A DNA stretch of 64,000 bases from Actinoplanes ianthinogenes (GTDB taxonomy: Bacteria; Actinomycetota; Actinomycetes; Mycobacteriales; Micromonosporaceae): positions 5,066,001 through 5,130,000 of the forward strand of contig NZ_AP023356.1 of NCBI RefSeq assembly GCF_018324205.1, given 5' to 3'. Both the position numbers and the translations under genes were made by a program. Positions 43,887-52,479 of this stretch are shown here, in pieces (positions within the stretch are counted from its first letter, which is position 1; each line of letters begins with the position of its first letter). Under the pieces are notes generated by a model. That model searched no databases. It was not told where the DNA came from and saw only the letters and a list, made by a program, of their open reading frames with translations.

Positions 43887-44608
43887 GCGACCTCGACGAA
43901 CACGACAACCTCCACCGCTTGCTGGGTGGCTATCTGCTCGGTGGGCTGGACGAGGCGGACACCGATCGGCTGGACGCGCACCTGCACGACTGCGCCGACT
44001 GCCGGGCTGAGCTGGACCGGCTGGCACCCGTACCGGAAATGCTCCAGCATCTGCCGGATGCCCGGCAGATAGGTGGTGATCTTCCGCCGCTCACGGTCGC
44101 CCCGGCCGCGCGGCCGACACCGCAGAACATCGAGAACCTGCTCAGCCGGATGCGGGCGGAGAAGACCCGGGAGACCCGGGTCAGCCGGGTGCGGTGGCTG
44201 GCCGCCGCCTCGGTGGCGCTGATCGCGGCCGGCGCGATCGGGTACGGCGTCCTCAGCAACAACGGGACGCCGGGCGGCCCGGAGCAGAAACCGCCGGTGG
44301 CGGCCGGGGTCACCACCGCGAACTTCGTGCCGACCACCGGTAACGGGCTGGGCGGCCAAGCGACGCTCACGCCCAAGGCCTGGGGGGTGGAGATCGCGCT
44401 GAACATGAGCCGGATGGAGGGCAAGGCGCCCTTCTTCTGCATGGTCAAACGGACCGACGGCACGATGGAGCAGGCCGCCGCCTGGGGCGAGACACCGGAG
44501 CACACGGCGAAGGTGAGCGGCGCCAGCTCGATCAAGGCGACCGACGTGTCCGCCATCGTGATCACCGACAGCAACGGAAAAGAACTGGGCACCGCGAAGG
44601 TGGCCTAG
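43883..44608 (+). CDS. Membrane anti-sigma factor (zinc-finger, RskA-like)
   Basis: Predicted 241 residues. The N-terminus has the zinc anti-sigma motif HLHDCADCRAEL preceded by LLGGYLLGGLDEADTDRLD. One transmembrane helix (about residues 104-123, WLAAASVALIAAGAIGYGVL) leads to an extracytoplasmic domain (EIALNMSRMEGKAPFFCMVK) resembling RskA-type sensors. It should sequester the ECF sigma factor encoded just before and release it on an outside signal by proteolysis. Translation is coupled through an ATGA overlap. Confidence 0.9.
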   Translation: MSDLDEHDNLHRLLGGYLLGGLDEADTDRLDAHLHDCADCRAELDRLAPVPEMLQHLPDARQIGGDLPPLTVAPAARPTPQNIENLLSRMRAEKTRETRVSRVRWLAAASVALIAAGAIGYGVLSNNGTPGGPEQKPPVAAGVTTANFVPTTGNGLGGQATLTPKAWGVEIALNMSRMEGKAPFFCMVKRTDGTMEQAAAWGETPEHTAKVSGASSIKATDVSAIVITDSNGKELGTAKVA

Positions 44609-44623
44609 CGCAGAATCGGGGGC

Positions 44624-45275
44624 ATGCCGATCAATCTCCGGATGCCCCCGAAACTGCGTCCCGGCGACCGGGTGCACCTGGCCTCGCTGCGGGCCGCCCT
44701 CTTCGACGGCGGCGACCTGGTGATCGAGCCGGTCGCCGAGTTCAGCGAGGAGGAGACGGACTGGGCACAGCCGGCCGCGCAGACCGGTTTGCCGGCGCCG
44801 GTGCCGCACCCGGGCCGGGTCTGGCACCGGCCGGACCGGGTGGTGACCGGCCCGGCCTGGGGCGGCAACCTGGAGATCCTGCACTGGAACCTGGCGGCGA
44901 GCCGGTGGCTCCGGCCGGTCGGTGACTACGCCGGCGGCGTGCTGCTGCTGGAGACCTCCGAGGAGATGCCGCCGGCCGAGGAGGTTCCGGATGCTCCGCA
45001 ACTTCGGCGAGCGCGGCCTGCTCCAGCAGTTCCCGGCGGTGCTGGCCGGCACCGCGAAGGCCACCGTGTTCACCAGCCCGCGCCCGGTCGCCGAGCGGTC
45101 GACGTACCGCGACGAGCAGCGTGCGGCGATCCTGCGGGCGTTCGCCGACTATCACCCGGAGGCGATGGTCGTCTTCGGCGTCGACTTCGGACACACCGAC
45201 CCGCAGTGGGTGCTGCCGTACGGCGGGCGGATCACTGTGGACGGGCCGTCTCGGCGGATCGTCGCGCACTTCTGA
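44624..45275 (+). pseudogene. Decayed S66 family LD-carboxypeptidase/microcin-immunity gene
   Basis: The remains of an S66 serine peptidase, normally about 340 residues. The first piece starts MPINLRMPPKLRPGDRVHLAS, the usual N-terminus, but then jumps straight to the C-terminal half (WGGNLEILHWNL, LLLETSEEMPPAEEV), skipping about 130 residues including the catalytic serine. Near 44980-44990 the frame shifts by two bases or so, and the remaining sequence (RMLRNFGERGLLQQF to FGVDFGHTDPQWVLPYGG) continues in another frame. With a large deletion and a frameshift it cannot make an active enzyme. Its tail overlaps the convergent DHA2 exporter gene by 44 bases. Confidence 0.8.
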
Positions 45276-46710
45276 CCGGCGGCGCGGCCGGGTCGCAGAA
45301 TCGGTGGTTCGGCACCGGTGCGGCCGGGCGCCCGGGGATCGTCAGGTACGCGGCCAGCGCCCCGGCGGCCAGCAGCCCGGCGCAGATCAGCATGGCGTTG
45401 CGATACACCGGCTGGAGCTGGGCGGGCTCGGTGAGCGACCCCGAGCCCAGCCCGGCCGCGAGCGGCAGCACCGCGACCGCGAGCAGGCCGGCCGCCCGGG
45501 CGACCGCGTTGTTGACGCCGGAGGCGATCCCGGCGTGCGCGTCGTCCAGGGCGCCCAGCGCGGTGGCGGTGAGCGGGGCGACCAGCAGCGCCAGCCCCGC
45601 CCCGAAGAGCAGCACGCCCGGCAGCACCTCGGTCGGATAGTCGGCGTCCGGCCCGATCCGGGACATCAGCAGCAGGGCCGCCGCGCAGACGAGCGGGCCG
45701 GCGGTCATCGGGATGCGCGGGCCGATCCGCTGGCCGAGCGCGCCGCCCCGGGCCGAGAACAGCAGCATGATCAGGGTGACCGGGAGCATGGCCAGGCCGG
45801 CGGCCAGCGCCGGGTATCCGGCGACGACCTGGAGGTTGACCACCACCAGGAAGAACACGCCGCCGTTGGCCGCGTACACCAGGAAGGTGACCAGGTTGGC
45901 GCCGGTGAAGGCGCGATGCCGGAAGATCTCCGGCGGGACCATCGGATGCGCCGAGCGCATCTCCGCCCGGACGAAGGCGGCCAGTCCCAGCACCCCGGCG
46001 ACCAGCGGGATCAGCACCGTCGGGTGACCCGCGCCGTGTGCCGGCCAGGCGGTGAAGCCGTAGGTCAGGCCGGCCAGCCCGACCACGCCGGTGACCAGGC
46101 CGGCCACGTCGAACCGGCGGGCCGCGGACGGGTCCCGCGACTCCGGCACGTGCCGGCCGCCGACCCAGAGGACCAGCGCGGCGACCGGCACGTTGATCAG
46201 GAAGAGGTACCGCCAGCTGCCGAGCTCCAGCAGCCAGCCGCCGAGGAACGGGCCGAGCGCGCCGCCGACACCGCCCAGGCCGGACCAGGCGCCGATCGCG
46301 CGGGCGCGGTCGCCGGACGCGAACGACGCCTCCAGGATGGCGAGGGCGCCGGGGGTGAGCAGCGCGCCGCCGATGCCTTGCAGGATCCGGGCGGCGACCA
46401 GCAGCTCGATGCTCGGGGCCAGGCCGCAGAGCAGGGAGGCCACCGCGAACCAGGAGACGCCGGCCAGGAACACCCGTTTACGGCCCAGGCGGTCGCCGAG
46501 CGAGCCGCCGACCAGGATCAGGGAGGCGAGCGCGAGACCGTAACCGTTGATCGTCCATTGCAGACCGGCGGCGGTCGCGCCGAGATCGCGGCCGAGCTCC
46601 GGCAGCGCCAGGTTGACCACGGTGGCGTCGACGAACGCCAGGCTGGAGCCGAGCACCGTGGCCAGCAGCACCCAGCGGCCGGCGGCGGTGCCGTATCGGA
46701 CCGGTTCCAT
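45232..46710 (-). CDS. DHA2-family MFS exporter
   Basis: Predicted 492 residues, fourteen helices. SSLAFVDATVVNLALPELG in helix 1, GGSLGDRLGRKRVFL after helix 2 and WRYLFLINVPV after helix 6 place it with EmrB/QacA-type multidrug exporters. ATG 46710 opens right at the first helix. It is a single gene with the lone receiver-domain gene upstream on the same strand. The substrate is unknown. Confidence 0.88.
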   Translation of the reverse strand: MEPVRYGTAAGRWVLLATVLGSSLAFVDATVVNLALPELGRDLGATAAGLQWTINGYGLALASLILVGGSLGDRLGRKRVFLAGVSWFAVASLLCGLAPSIELLVAARILQGIGGALLTPGALAILEASFASGDRARAIGAWSGLGGVGGALGPFLGGWLLELGSWRYLFLINVPVAALVLWVGGRHVPESRDPSAARRFDVAGLVTGVVGLAGLTYGFTAWPAHGAGHPTVLIPLVAGVLGLAAFVRAEMRSAHPMVPPEIFRHRAFTGANLVTFLVYAANGGVFFLVVVNLQVVAGYPALAAGLAMLPVTLIMLLFSARGGALGQRIGPRIPMTAGPLVCAAALLLMSRIGPDADYPTEVLPGVLLFGAGLALLVAPLTATALGALDDAHAGIASGVNNAVARAAGLLAVAVLPLAAGLGSGSLTEPAQLQPVYRNAMLICAGLLAAGALAAYLTIPGRPAAPVPNHRFCDPAAPPVRSARRSAETARPQ

Positions 46711-46745
46711 TCCGCGACCCTACGCCGCAGCCGGTCCGGGGCGGG

Positions 46746-47234
46746 TCAGGCGATGTGCCGGACCGGGATCTCCGCGTGCCGGGTGGCCGGCATCGGGGTC
46801 GGGACCGCGTGCCGGGCGGCGGCCAGCGCGGCCCGCGCCGCGGCCGCCGAGCGGACGGCCCCGCAGCCCGGGCGGCGCAGCAGGTCGCCCAGCCGGGTGA
46901 CCAGCTCGTCCCGGGAGAACGGCTTGGCCAGGTAGTCGTCGGCCCCGGCGTGCAACGCGGCGGTCACCTGACTGCGGTGCACGTCCGCGCTGACCACCAT
47001 GATCGGCAAGGCCTCCAGAGCGGGGTCGCTGCGGATCCGGGCGCACAACTCGATACCCGACAGGCCGGGCATCCGGACGTCGATCAGGGCGGCGTCGATG
47101 CCGCCGCCGGCCAGCGCGGTCAGCGCCGTGGGGGCGTCGGCGGCGGTCACGACCTCGTAACCGATGCGGCGCAGGGCGAGCGTGAGGAGGTCGCGATGGT
47201 CGGCCTCGTCGTCGGCGATAAGAACGGTGAACAC
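46746..47234 (-). CDS. Single-domain response regulator (receiver domain only)
   Basis: Predicted 162 residues. The receiver domain has the acidic pair in LIADDEADHRDL, the phosphorylated aspartate in ALIDVRMPGLSG, the switch MVVSADV and the lysine in YLAKPFSRDEL. The ~40 residues after it are Ala/Arg-rich and contain no DNA-binding domain. GTG 47234 follows an ideal CAGGAGG. No histidine kinase is adjacent, so its partner is unknown; the kinase at 62411 is one candidate only by being in the same window. Confidence 0.85.
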   Translation of the reverse strand: MFTVLIADDEADHRDLLTLALRRIGYEVVTAADAPTALTALAGGGIDAALIDVRMPGLSGIELCARIRSDPALEALPIMVVSADVHRSQVTAALHAGADDYLAKPFSRDELVTRLGDLLRRPGCGAVRSAAAARAALAAARHAVPTPMPATRHAEIPVRHIA

Positions 47235-47321
47235 GCGGACCTCCTGGACGGGCAACGACGTGCCTTCTCCTCTTCGGCCCGGTGCTGGAACCGCTGAGCC
47301 GTTGTGGGTTTGAATCCTGGA

Positions 47322-47825
47322 GTGATCAGAGTGGCTCGCGAGACCGACGTTCCGGAGATGCAGCGGATCGAGGTGGAGGCCGGACGGCTGTTCCTGGAGC
47401 TGCACATGGACCGGGTCGCCGGTGATGATCCGTTTTCCGATGCGGAGCTGCGGGGATACCTGTCGGACGACCGGGCCTGGGTGGCTGTTGACGAAACGGA
47501 TCGGGCCATCGGCTACGCGCTGGCCCTGTGGGTCGACGGCCTCGCGCATCTGGAACAGGTCTCGGTGCATCCCGTGGCGGCCGGTCGCCGGCTCGGCGCG
47601 GCGCTGATCGAGCGGGTCGCCGCCTGGGGGCGGGAGCACGGCTCGACGGCGCTCACCCTGACCACGTTCGCCGACGTCCCGTGGAACGCGCCGTATTACG
47701 AGCGGCTCGGGTTCCACCGCCTGCCGGACGCCGAACTGACCCCGGGGCTGCGCGCGATCCGGGCCGAGGAGGCCGCGCACGGGCTGGACGAGTGGCCGCG
47801 TCTGGCCATGCGCCGGGCGCTCTGA
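47322..47825 (+). CDS. GNAT family N-acetyltransferase
   Basis: Predicted 167 residues. The acetyl-CoA-binding strand/helix is visible as LEQVSVHPVAAGRRLGAALIERV, and YYERLGFHRL is the usual C-terminal GNAT motif. The start is uncertain between GTG 47304 and GTG 47322. The substrate is unknown. It is divergent from the receiver-domain gene and codirectional with the quinone oxidoreductase. It is not obviously PseH, the acetyltransferase missing from the neighbouring pse operon. Confidence 0.8.
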   Translation: MIRVARETDVPEMQRIEVEAGRLFLELHMDRVAGDDPFSDAELRGYLSDDRAWVAVDETDRAIGYALALWVDGLAHLEQVSVHPVAAGRRLGAALIERVAAWGREHGSTALTLTTFADVPWNAPYYERLGFHRLPDAELTPGLRAIRAEEAAHGLDEWPRLAMRRAL

Positions 47826-47844
47826 GGCGGCATAGGGTGGGGGA

Positions 47845-48864
47845 ATGCGCGCTGCCGTCTTCGCCGAGCCCGGTCCCGCCTCCGCCGTCCTGGAGATCGC
47901 CGAACGCGGGCTTCCGCTGGCCGCGGCCGGGGAGGTGCGGGTCCGGATCGTGCTGTCGGCGGTGAACCCGACCGACACCGGCACCCGGGCCGGCCGCGGT
48001 GTGCCGGACGGCGTCGCCCCGCCCCGTGTGCCGAACCAGGACGGTGCCGGCGTGGTCGACGCCCTCGGCGAGGGGGTCGGCGACCTGGAGCCGGGCGACC
48101 GGGTCTGGGTGTGGGACGCCGGTTACGGCCGGGCGAACGGCACCGCTCAGGAGTACGTGGTCCTGCCCCGCCACCAGGTGGTCCGGATGAACGACGACGT
48201 CGCGTTCGAGGTCGGCGCGGCCCTGGGCATCCCGGCGCTGACCGCGCACCGCTGCCTCACGGTGGCCGCCGACGGCCCGGCCCGGCTGGCGCCGGGCGCC
48301 CTGGCCGGGCGGACCGTGCTGGTCGCGGGTGGCGCCGGTGCGGTCGGCAACGCCGCGATCCAGCTCGCCAAGTGGGCCGGCGCGACCGTCCTGACCACGG
48401 TGAGCAGCAAGGAGAAAGCGGTGCTGGCAACCGCGGCCGGCGCCGACGCGGTGATCGACTACCGCGAGGAGGACGTGGCCGCCCGGATCCGCGAGCTGAG
48501 CACGACCGGCCCGCACCTGATCGTCGAGGTGAACACCGAGAACCTCGACCTGGACCTGGACGTGATCGCCCCCAGCGGCAACATCGCGATCTACGTCGGC
48601 GGCAAGATCACCGTGCCCAGCTTCAAGGCCATGCTGAAAAACGCCAGCCTGGACTTCGTGCTGACCTACACGACCAGGCCGGAGGAGAAGGCGCACGCGG
48701 TGGCGGCGGTCGCCGAGGCGGTGAACGCGGGCGCGTTCCGGGTCGGCGAGGAGTACGGCCTGCCGATCATCCGGTTCCCTCTCGACCGGGTGGCCGAGGC
48801 CCACGAGGCGGTGGAGAACCACGTCGTGGGCAAGGTCGTCATCGACGTGACCGCGCCGTACTGA
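47845..48864 (+). CDS. NADPH:quinone reductase-like alcohol dehydrogenase
   Basis: Predicted 339 residues of the zeta-crystallin/quinone oxidoreductase (medium-chain dehydrogenase) family. The N-terminal GroES-like domain (VNPTDTGTRAGRG, PNQDGAGVVDALGEGV, GDRVWVWDA) lacks the structural zinc cysteines, and the Rossmann motif is VAGGAGAVGNAAIQLAKWAGA. It should reduce quinones or alkenals with NADPH. Its last 26 bases overlap the convergent pseG gene. Confidence 0.88.
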   Translation: MRAAVFAEPGPASAVLEIAERGLPLAAAGEVRVRIVLSAVNPTDTGTRAGRGVPDGVAPPRVPNQDGAGVVDALGEGVGDLEPGDRVWVWDAGYGRANGTAQEYVVLPRHQVVRMNDDVAFEVGAALGIPALTAHRCLTVAADGPARLAPGALAGRTVLVAGGAGAVGNAAIQLAKWAGATVLTTVSSKEKAVLATAAGADAVIDYREEDVAARIRELSTTGPHLIVEVNTENLDLDLDVIAPSGNIAIYVGGKITVPSFKAMLKNASLDFVLTYTTRPEEKAHAVAAVAEAVNAGAFRVGEEYGLPIIRFPLDRVAEAHEAVENHVVGKVVIDVTAPY

Positions 48865-49849
48865 GCAGGGCGTCGGCCACCCGCCGCACGCCGTCGCCGT
48901 CGACGGCGGCCCAGCCGGCGGCGGCCAGGGCGGTGCGTGCGGCCGGGTCGGTGAGCAGCGTGCGCAGCACGTCGACGGCGGTGACGTCGAACGCGCCCAG
49001 CCGGCCCAGTCCGGCGGCGTATCCACGGGCGATCGTCTTGTCGTACCCGAGTATCTGGTTGTCGACCACCCAGACCAGCGCGGCCGCCCGCCCGAGGCAG
49101 AGCAGCTCCCAGGTCGACGTGCCGCTGGCACTGACCACCAGGTCGGCGCCGGCCAGCAGTTTCGGCAGGTGGTCGGTGGGCGCGATGATCTCGAACCGCT
49201 GCCCGGGCCCGGGCGGGACGGCGAGCAGGTCGGCGCGCAGGCCGTCGTCGGCGGCCACCACGGTCGCCTCGAAGGGCACGCCGGTGTCCGCGAGCAGCCG
49301 CGCGACCTGCGGCGCGGCACGGTAGGCGTCGGTGCCGCCGAAAAAAGCGACGACCTTCGGGGTACGCACAGCGCCGTGCACCGGCGCCGCGATCGGTCGC
49401 AGCTCGCGCACCGCCGAGCGCAGCAGCGCGTAGTCGAGCCCGATCAGCATCTCCCCGTCGGCCTTCAGCGCGGTGTCCAGGTTCTGGTCGACGTAGATGT
49501 CGGCGCTCTGCCCGCGGGTGTCCCCGTCGACGATGGCCAGCACCGGGATCCCGGCCGCCCGGACCGCCGCGCTGTGCCGCGGCGGCAGTGTGTACGAGTC
49601 CACCACCAGCCCGTCCAGCCCCAGCCGTCGCGCCGCGGCGACCAGCCCCACCTCGTCGTAGGGCGCCGGGTGCCAGGGCAGTCCGCGCTGGTCGAGCTGC
49701 GCCCCGGCCCACGCCACCCCGCCCAGGTCGGCGAGGAAGTGCACGTCGACGCCGCGCGCGGTCAGCTCCTCGGCCAGCGCCACGCACCGCACGAGGTGCC
49801 CGACCCCGATCTTCGGCCCCGCGTCACACCGGATGCCGATGACGATCAT
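48839..49849 (-). CDS. pseG: PseG-like UDP-sugar hydrolase (pseudaminic acid pathway)
   Basis: Predicted 336 residues of the PseG/SpsG family, which removes UDP from UDP-2,4-diacetamido-2,4,6-trideoxy-beta-L-altropyranose. RCDAGPKIGVGHLVRCVALA carries the catalytic-site histidine, VDSYTLPP follows, and the C-terminal GT-B half has VVAFFGGTDAYRAA and VVSASGTSTWELLCLGRAA. ATG 49849 is chosen; a longer frame would run into the repeats. It is the last gene of the minus-strand operon. The 263-base gap before it holds three 89-bp repeats. Confidence 0.85.
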   Translation of the reverse strand: MIVIGIRCDAGPKIGVGHLVRCVALAEELTARGVDVHFLADLGGVAWAGAQLDQRGLPWHPAPYDEVGLVAAARRLGLDGLVVDSYTLPPRHSAAVRAAGIPVLAIVDGDTRGQSADIYVDQNLDTALKADGEMLIGLDYALLRSAVRELRPIAAPVHGAVRTPKVVAFFGGTDAYRAAPQVARLLADTGVPFEATVVAADDGLRADLLAVPPGPGQRFEIIAPTDHLPKLLAGADLVVSASGTSTWELLCLGRAAALVWVVDNQILGYDKTIARGYAAGLGRLGAFDVTAVDVLRTLLTDPAARTALAAAGWAAVDGDGVRRVADALLSTARSRR

Positions 49850-50110
49850 GCTGTGCCTGCTTTGGCGTGCTCTCGTGGCCCTCGCGTGCGGGGTTCGCTG
49901 GTCGGTTGCGGTGGCTGCCGCTCGGTGCAGTCGATCATGCTGTGCCTGCTTTGGCATGCTCTCCTGGCCCTCGCCGGCGGGGTTCGCTGGTCGGTTGCGG
50001 TCGCTGCCGCTCGGTGCAGTCGATCATGCTGTGCCTGCTTTGGCATGCTCTCCTGGCCCTCGCCGGCGGGGTTCGCTGGTCGGTTGCGGTCGCTGCCGCT
50101 CGGTGCAGTC
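49844..50110. repeat. 89-bp tandem repeat, three copies, between spsF and pseG
   Basis: Three near-identical 89-bp units begin GATCATGCTGTGCCTGC at 49844, 49933 and 50022, and a truncated start of a fourth (GATCATGCC) at 50111 overlaps the spsF stop. On the minus strand each unit ends with CAAAGCAGGCACAGCATGATC-like sequence (shown only in part here: GGCACAGCATGATC), which in the last copy is the pseG ribosome site and start. The array therefore repeats the pseG initiation region three times in series. Confidence 0.95.
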
Positions 50111-50112
50111 GA

Positions 50113-50841
50113 TCATGCCTGGGCGAGCTCCTTCTGGTGTACGTGCGCGTTGAGCTCCACCAGTTCAGGACGCTCGGCGAGCCAGTCGGCGACGGTCCCG
50201 AGGCCGACCGGCTGGTCACCGAACCGGTCGACGATCGCCTCGATCAGCTTCCAGTCGTCCTCGGTGTCCAGGGTCAGCCGCAGGTGCGACCGGTCCGGCA
50301 GCACGGTCAGCCCGATCACGTCGAACTCGTCCGGGTGCGAGTAGATGTACGACGTCACGTGCGTCCGGTGATGCGCGGTGGCCCGGTCGTCGATCTCCCG
50401 CAACACTCCGGCCTTGACCACCTCGACGTCCAGCCCGCGCGGCAGCGTCCGAGTGATCGAGGTGGTCAGATAGTCCACTCCGGACGCCTCGAAGACGGAG
50501 AACGCTCGCCTCACCAGCGAGGGGTCGAGCAGCGGGCAGTCGGCGGTGAACCGCAGCACGGTGTCCACCCCGTCCCGCCCGTCGAGCACCCCGAGGAACC
50601 GGGTCAGCACGTCGTCGACCGGCCCGCGGTGACAGGCCACCCCGATCCGGGCGCACTCCGCCTCGACCGCGTCGTCGGCGGCCTCGGTGGTGGTCGCGAC
50701 GACCAGGTCGTCGAGGACCCCGCCGGCCCGGGCGGCGCGGACCACCCGGTGCAGGACGGTCCGGCCGCCGAGCGGGCGCAGAACCTTGCCGGGAAGGCGG
50801 GTGGAGCCCATCCGGGCCTGGATGATGCCGAGCGTCGTCAC
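50113..50841 (-). CDS. spsF: SpsF-type cytidylyltransferase (activates a nonulosonic acid)
   Basis: Predicted 242 residues. IIQARMGSTRLPGKVLRPL is the nucleotide-binding motif of the SpsF/CMP-sialate synthetase-like family, with TADCPLLDP as metal/nucleotide site and HVTSYIYSHPDEF downstream. In Bacillus spore-coat clusters SpsF accompanies SpsG, a PseG relative, as here. It probably attaches CMP to the sugar acid, the role that PseF fills elsewhere. It is not the canonical PseF sequence type (which has a GGSKRIPRKN motif). Confidence 0.83.
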   Translation of the reverse strand: MTTLGIIQARMGSTRLPGKVLRPLGGRTVLHRVVRAARAGGVLDDLVVATTTEAADDAVEAECARIGVACHRGPVDDVLTRFLGVLDGRDGVDTVLRFTADCPLLDPSLVRRAFSVFEASGVDYLTTSITRTLPRGLDVEVVKAGVLREIDDRATAHHRTHVTSYIYSHPDEFDVIGLTVLPDRSHLRLTLDTEDDWKLIEAIVDRFGDQPVGLGTVADWLAERPELVELNAHVHQKELAQA

Positions 50842-50856
50842 GGTGCGTCCTAGCTT

Positions 50857-52479
50857 CTATCGACGGGTGGTCTGTTGACGGAGTCGGTTGCGGGCCTTGC
50901 GGGCCATGGCCAGCCCGGCCTTGGCGGCGCGGTAGCCGAGGCCGCCGCTGAACGCGGCGATCTGCATCCGGGCGCGGCCCAGCTCGGCGTCCCGTTTCTC
51001 CAGCTCGTGCTCGAAGAAGCCGGCCCGGGCCTCGGCGTCGGCCAGCCGCCGGCGCAGGGCCGACAGCTGTTCCTCGTGCTCCCGGCGGCCGTCCGGGAGG
51101 GCCTGCGCCTCGGACTGCTCCGGGAGCTCGTCCAGCCCGGCCGCGCCGGCCAGGATCGCGGTGAGCCGGGGCAGGTCGGCGATCGCCTGCCACGGGTGGG
51201 CGTAGCCACCGGTGGTCAGTGTCCGCGCGAAACGGGTCAGCGCGTCGGGACAGTCCGGCGCGTCCGGGTCGAGCAGGGCGAACCGGTCGCCGTCGACCAG
51301 CACGTTGCCGGCGTCGGCGGTGGGCAGCGCGACCATCCAGCCGGTGAGCAGCCGCCGCAGGGTCGGCAGTTCATGCCGCAGCGCCGCGGTGAGCAGCAGC
51401 TCCTCCAGCAACCGCCCGGCCGGAAGAGGCCGCTCTGCGGTAAGAGGCCGCTCGGCCGGAAGAGACCGCTCTGCGATATGAGGCCGCTCGGCGGTAAGAG
51501 GCCGCTCGGCCGGACGAGGCTGCGCGGTGGGAAGAGGCCGCTCCGACGGCAGCGGCCGGTCGCCGGGATGGCCGACGGTGCGCTGCGCCCAGCCGGCCTC
51601 CGGCGAGCCGGTCAGCTCGGTGATCGTTCCCGGTCCGGCGCGCAGCACCGGGGGCAGCGTCACGGCCGGGGCCGCGATCGGGGCGCGGTGGGCGACGGCC
51701 AGCCAGGCCGGTGCGAGTTCCGCGCCCAGACCGCGCCGGACCGCCGCGCCGGCCAGCCGGCGAGGATCACAGAGCACAGGACGATTCGCGTACGCCGTCC
51801 CGACCGCCGCCGTGACCAGCGCGGCGAGCGCGTGCACCGGCCCATGCCCCAGCGTCTCCGGCGTGACCAGCAACGTCGGGTGATGTGCCGCCGGCCAGGC
51901 GGCCGCCAGACCGGAGACGACCAGGCCCTCCGCGTCCAGTGCCGCCGCCACCCGGTCGGCCCGGCCCGGCGCGGTGCCGAACTCGCCGAGCGGCCGCCAG
52001 GCGTCTTCGGTCCGTGCCGCGGTCGCCGCGCCCGGGTCGACCAGCCGGTGCACACCCAGCTCGTTCTCCACGGTGAGCAGCAGCGCGCCGCCCGGGCGCA
52101 GCACCCGCTTGAGCGCGCGGACCGCGTCCAGCCAGTCGAGTTGCGGGCCCTCCGGGGAGCAGAGCCGGGCCACGCCGTCCAGCGCGAGCACCGCGTCGTA
52201 CCGATCGGTCTCGGTCAGCTTGGGCAGGGTGCCGCAGAGGATCCGGACCCCGGGCACGTCCCGCGCATCCTGGGCGAGCGCGTCCGGGTGCGAGCGGACC
52301 AGGCAGGTCAGCTCACGGCCCGGGGCCAGCGCGGCGACCAGGCCGGGATCGTGCGGGCCGGCGAGCAGCACCCGGGCGCCGGTGGGAAGGTGTTCGACCA
52401 GGTGCCGCAGGAGCGGGCCGCCGGCCGGGGGGAGCTGTTCGGCGTAATCCGGCATCTCGCCGCCGATGAGCTGGATCAC
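50857..52479 (-). CDS. SAM methyltransferase-like protein with hexapeptide repeats and coiled coil
   Basis: Predicted 540 residues. The first ~170 fit a class I methyltransferase, although the glycine motif is degenerate (VLLAGPHDPGLVAALAPG); RYDAVLALDGVARL and LKRVLRPGGALLLTVENEL are normal for the fold. Residues about 305-360 are a Glu-Arg-Pro-Leu-x-Ala hexapeptide repeat. A domain with LLTGWMVALPTADAGNVLVDGD follows, then a coiled coil and a basic tail (GYRAAKAGLAMARKARNRLR). GTG 52479 overlaps the upstream stop (GTGA). It may methylate or organise glycan assembly. Confidence 0.72.
   Translation of the reverse strand: MIQLIGGEMPDYAEQLPPAGGPLLRHLVEHLPTGARVLLAGPHDPGLVAALAPGRELTCLVRSHPDALAQDARDVPGVRILCGTLPKLTETDRYDAVLALDGVARLCSPEGPQLDWLDAVRALKRVLRPGGALLLTVENELGVHRLVDPGAATAARTEDAWRPLGEFGTAPGRADRVAAALDAEGLVVSGLAAAWPAAHHPTLLVTPETLGHGPVHALAALVTAAVGTAYANRPVLCDPRRLAGAAVRRGLGAELAPAWLAVAHRAPIAAPAVTLPPVLRAGPGTITELTGSPEAGWAQRTVGHPGDRPLPSERPLPTAQPRPAERPLTAERPHIAERSLPAERPLTAERPLPAGRLLEELLLTAALRHELPTLRRLLTGWMVALPTADAGNVLVDGDRFALLDPDAPDCPDALTRFARTLTTGGYAHPWQAIADLPRLTAILAGAAGLDELPEQSEAQALPDGRREHEEQLSALRRRLADAEARAGFFEHELEKRDAELGRARMQIAAFSGGLGYRAAKAGLAMARKARNRLRQQTTRR
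51410..51565. repeat. 18-bp repeats encoding ERPL-x-A hexapeptides
   Basis: Within the methyltransferase-like gene about nine 18-bp units encode E-R-P-L-[PT]-A and variants (for example PAERPLTAERPHIAERSL). The repeats stay in frame, which implies selection on the protein product. Confidence 0.85.

Noticed and set aside
47235-47321. tRNA-like sequence (GGGTTTGAATCC)
   Set aside because: It resembles a T-arm segment, but no acceptor stem, D-arm or anticodon arm can be fitted around it.
47322-47825. The GNAT gene as the missing pseH
   Set aside because: It is on the opposite strand, separated by the quinone oxidoreductase gene, and shows only generic GNAT motifs.
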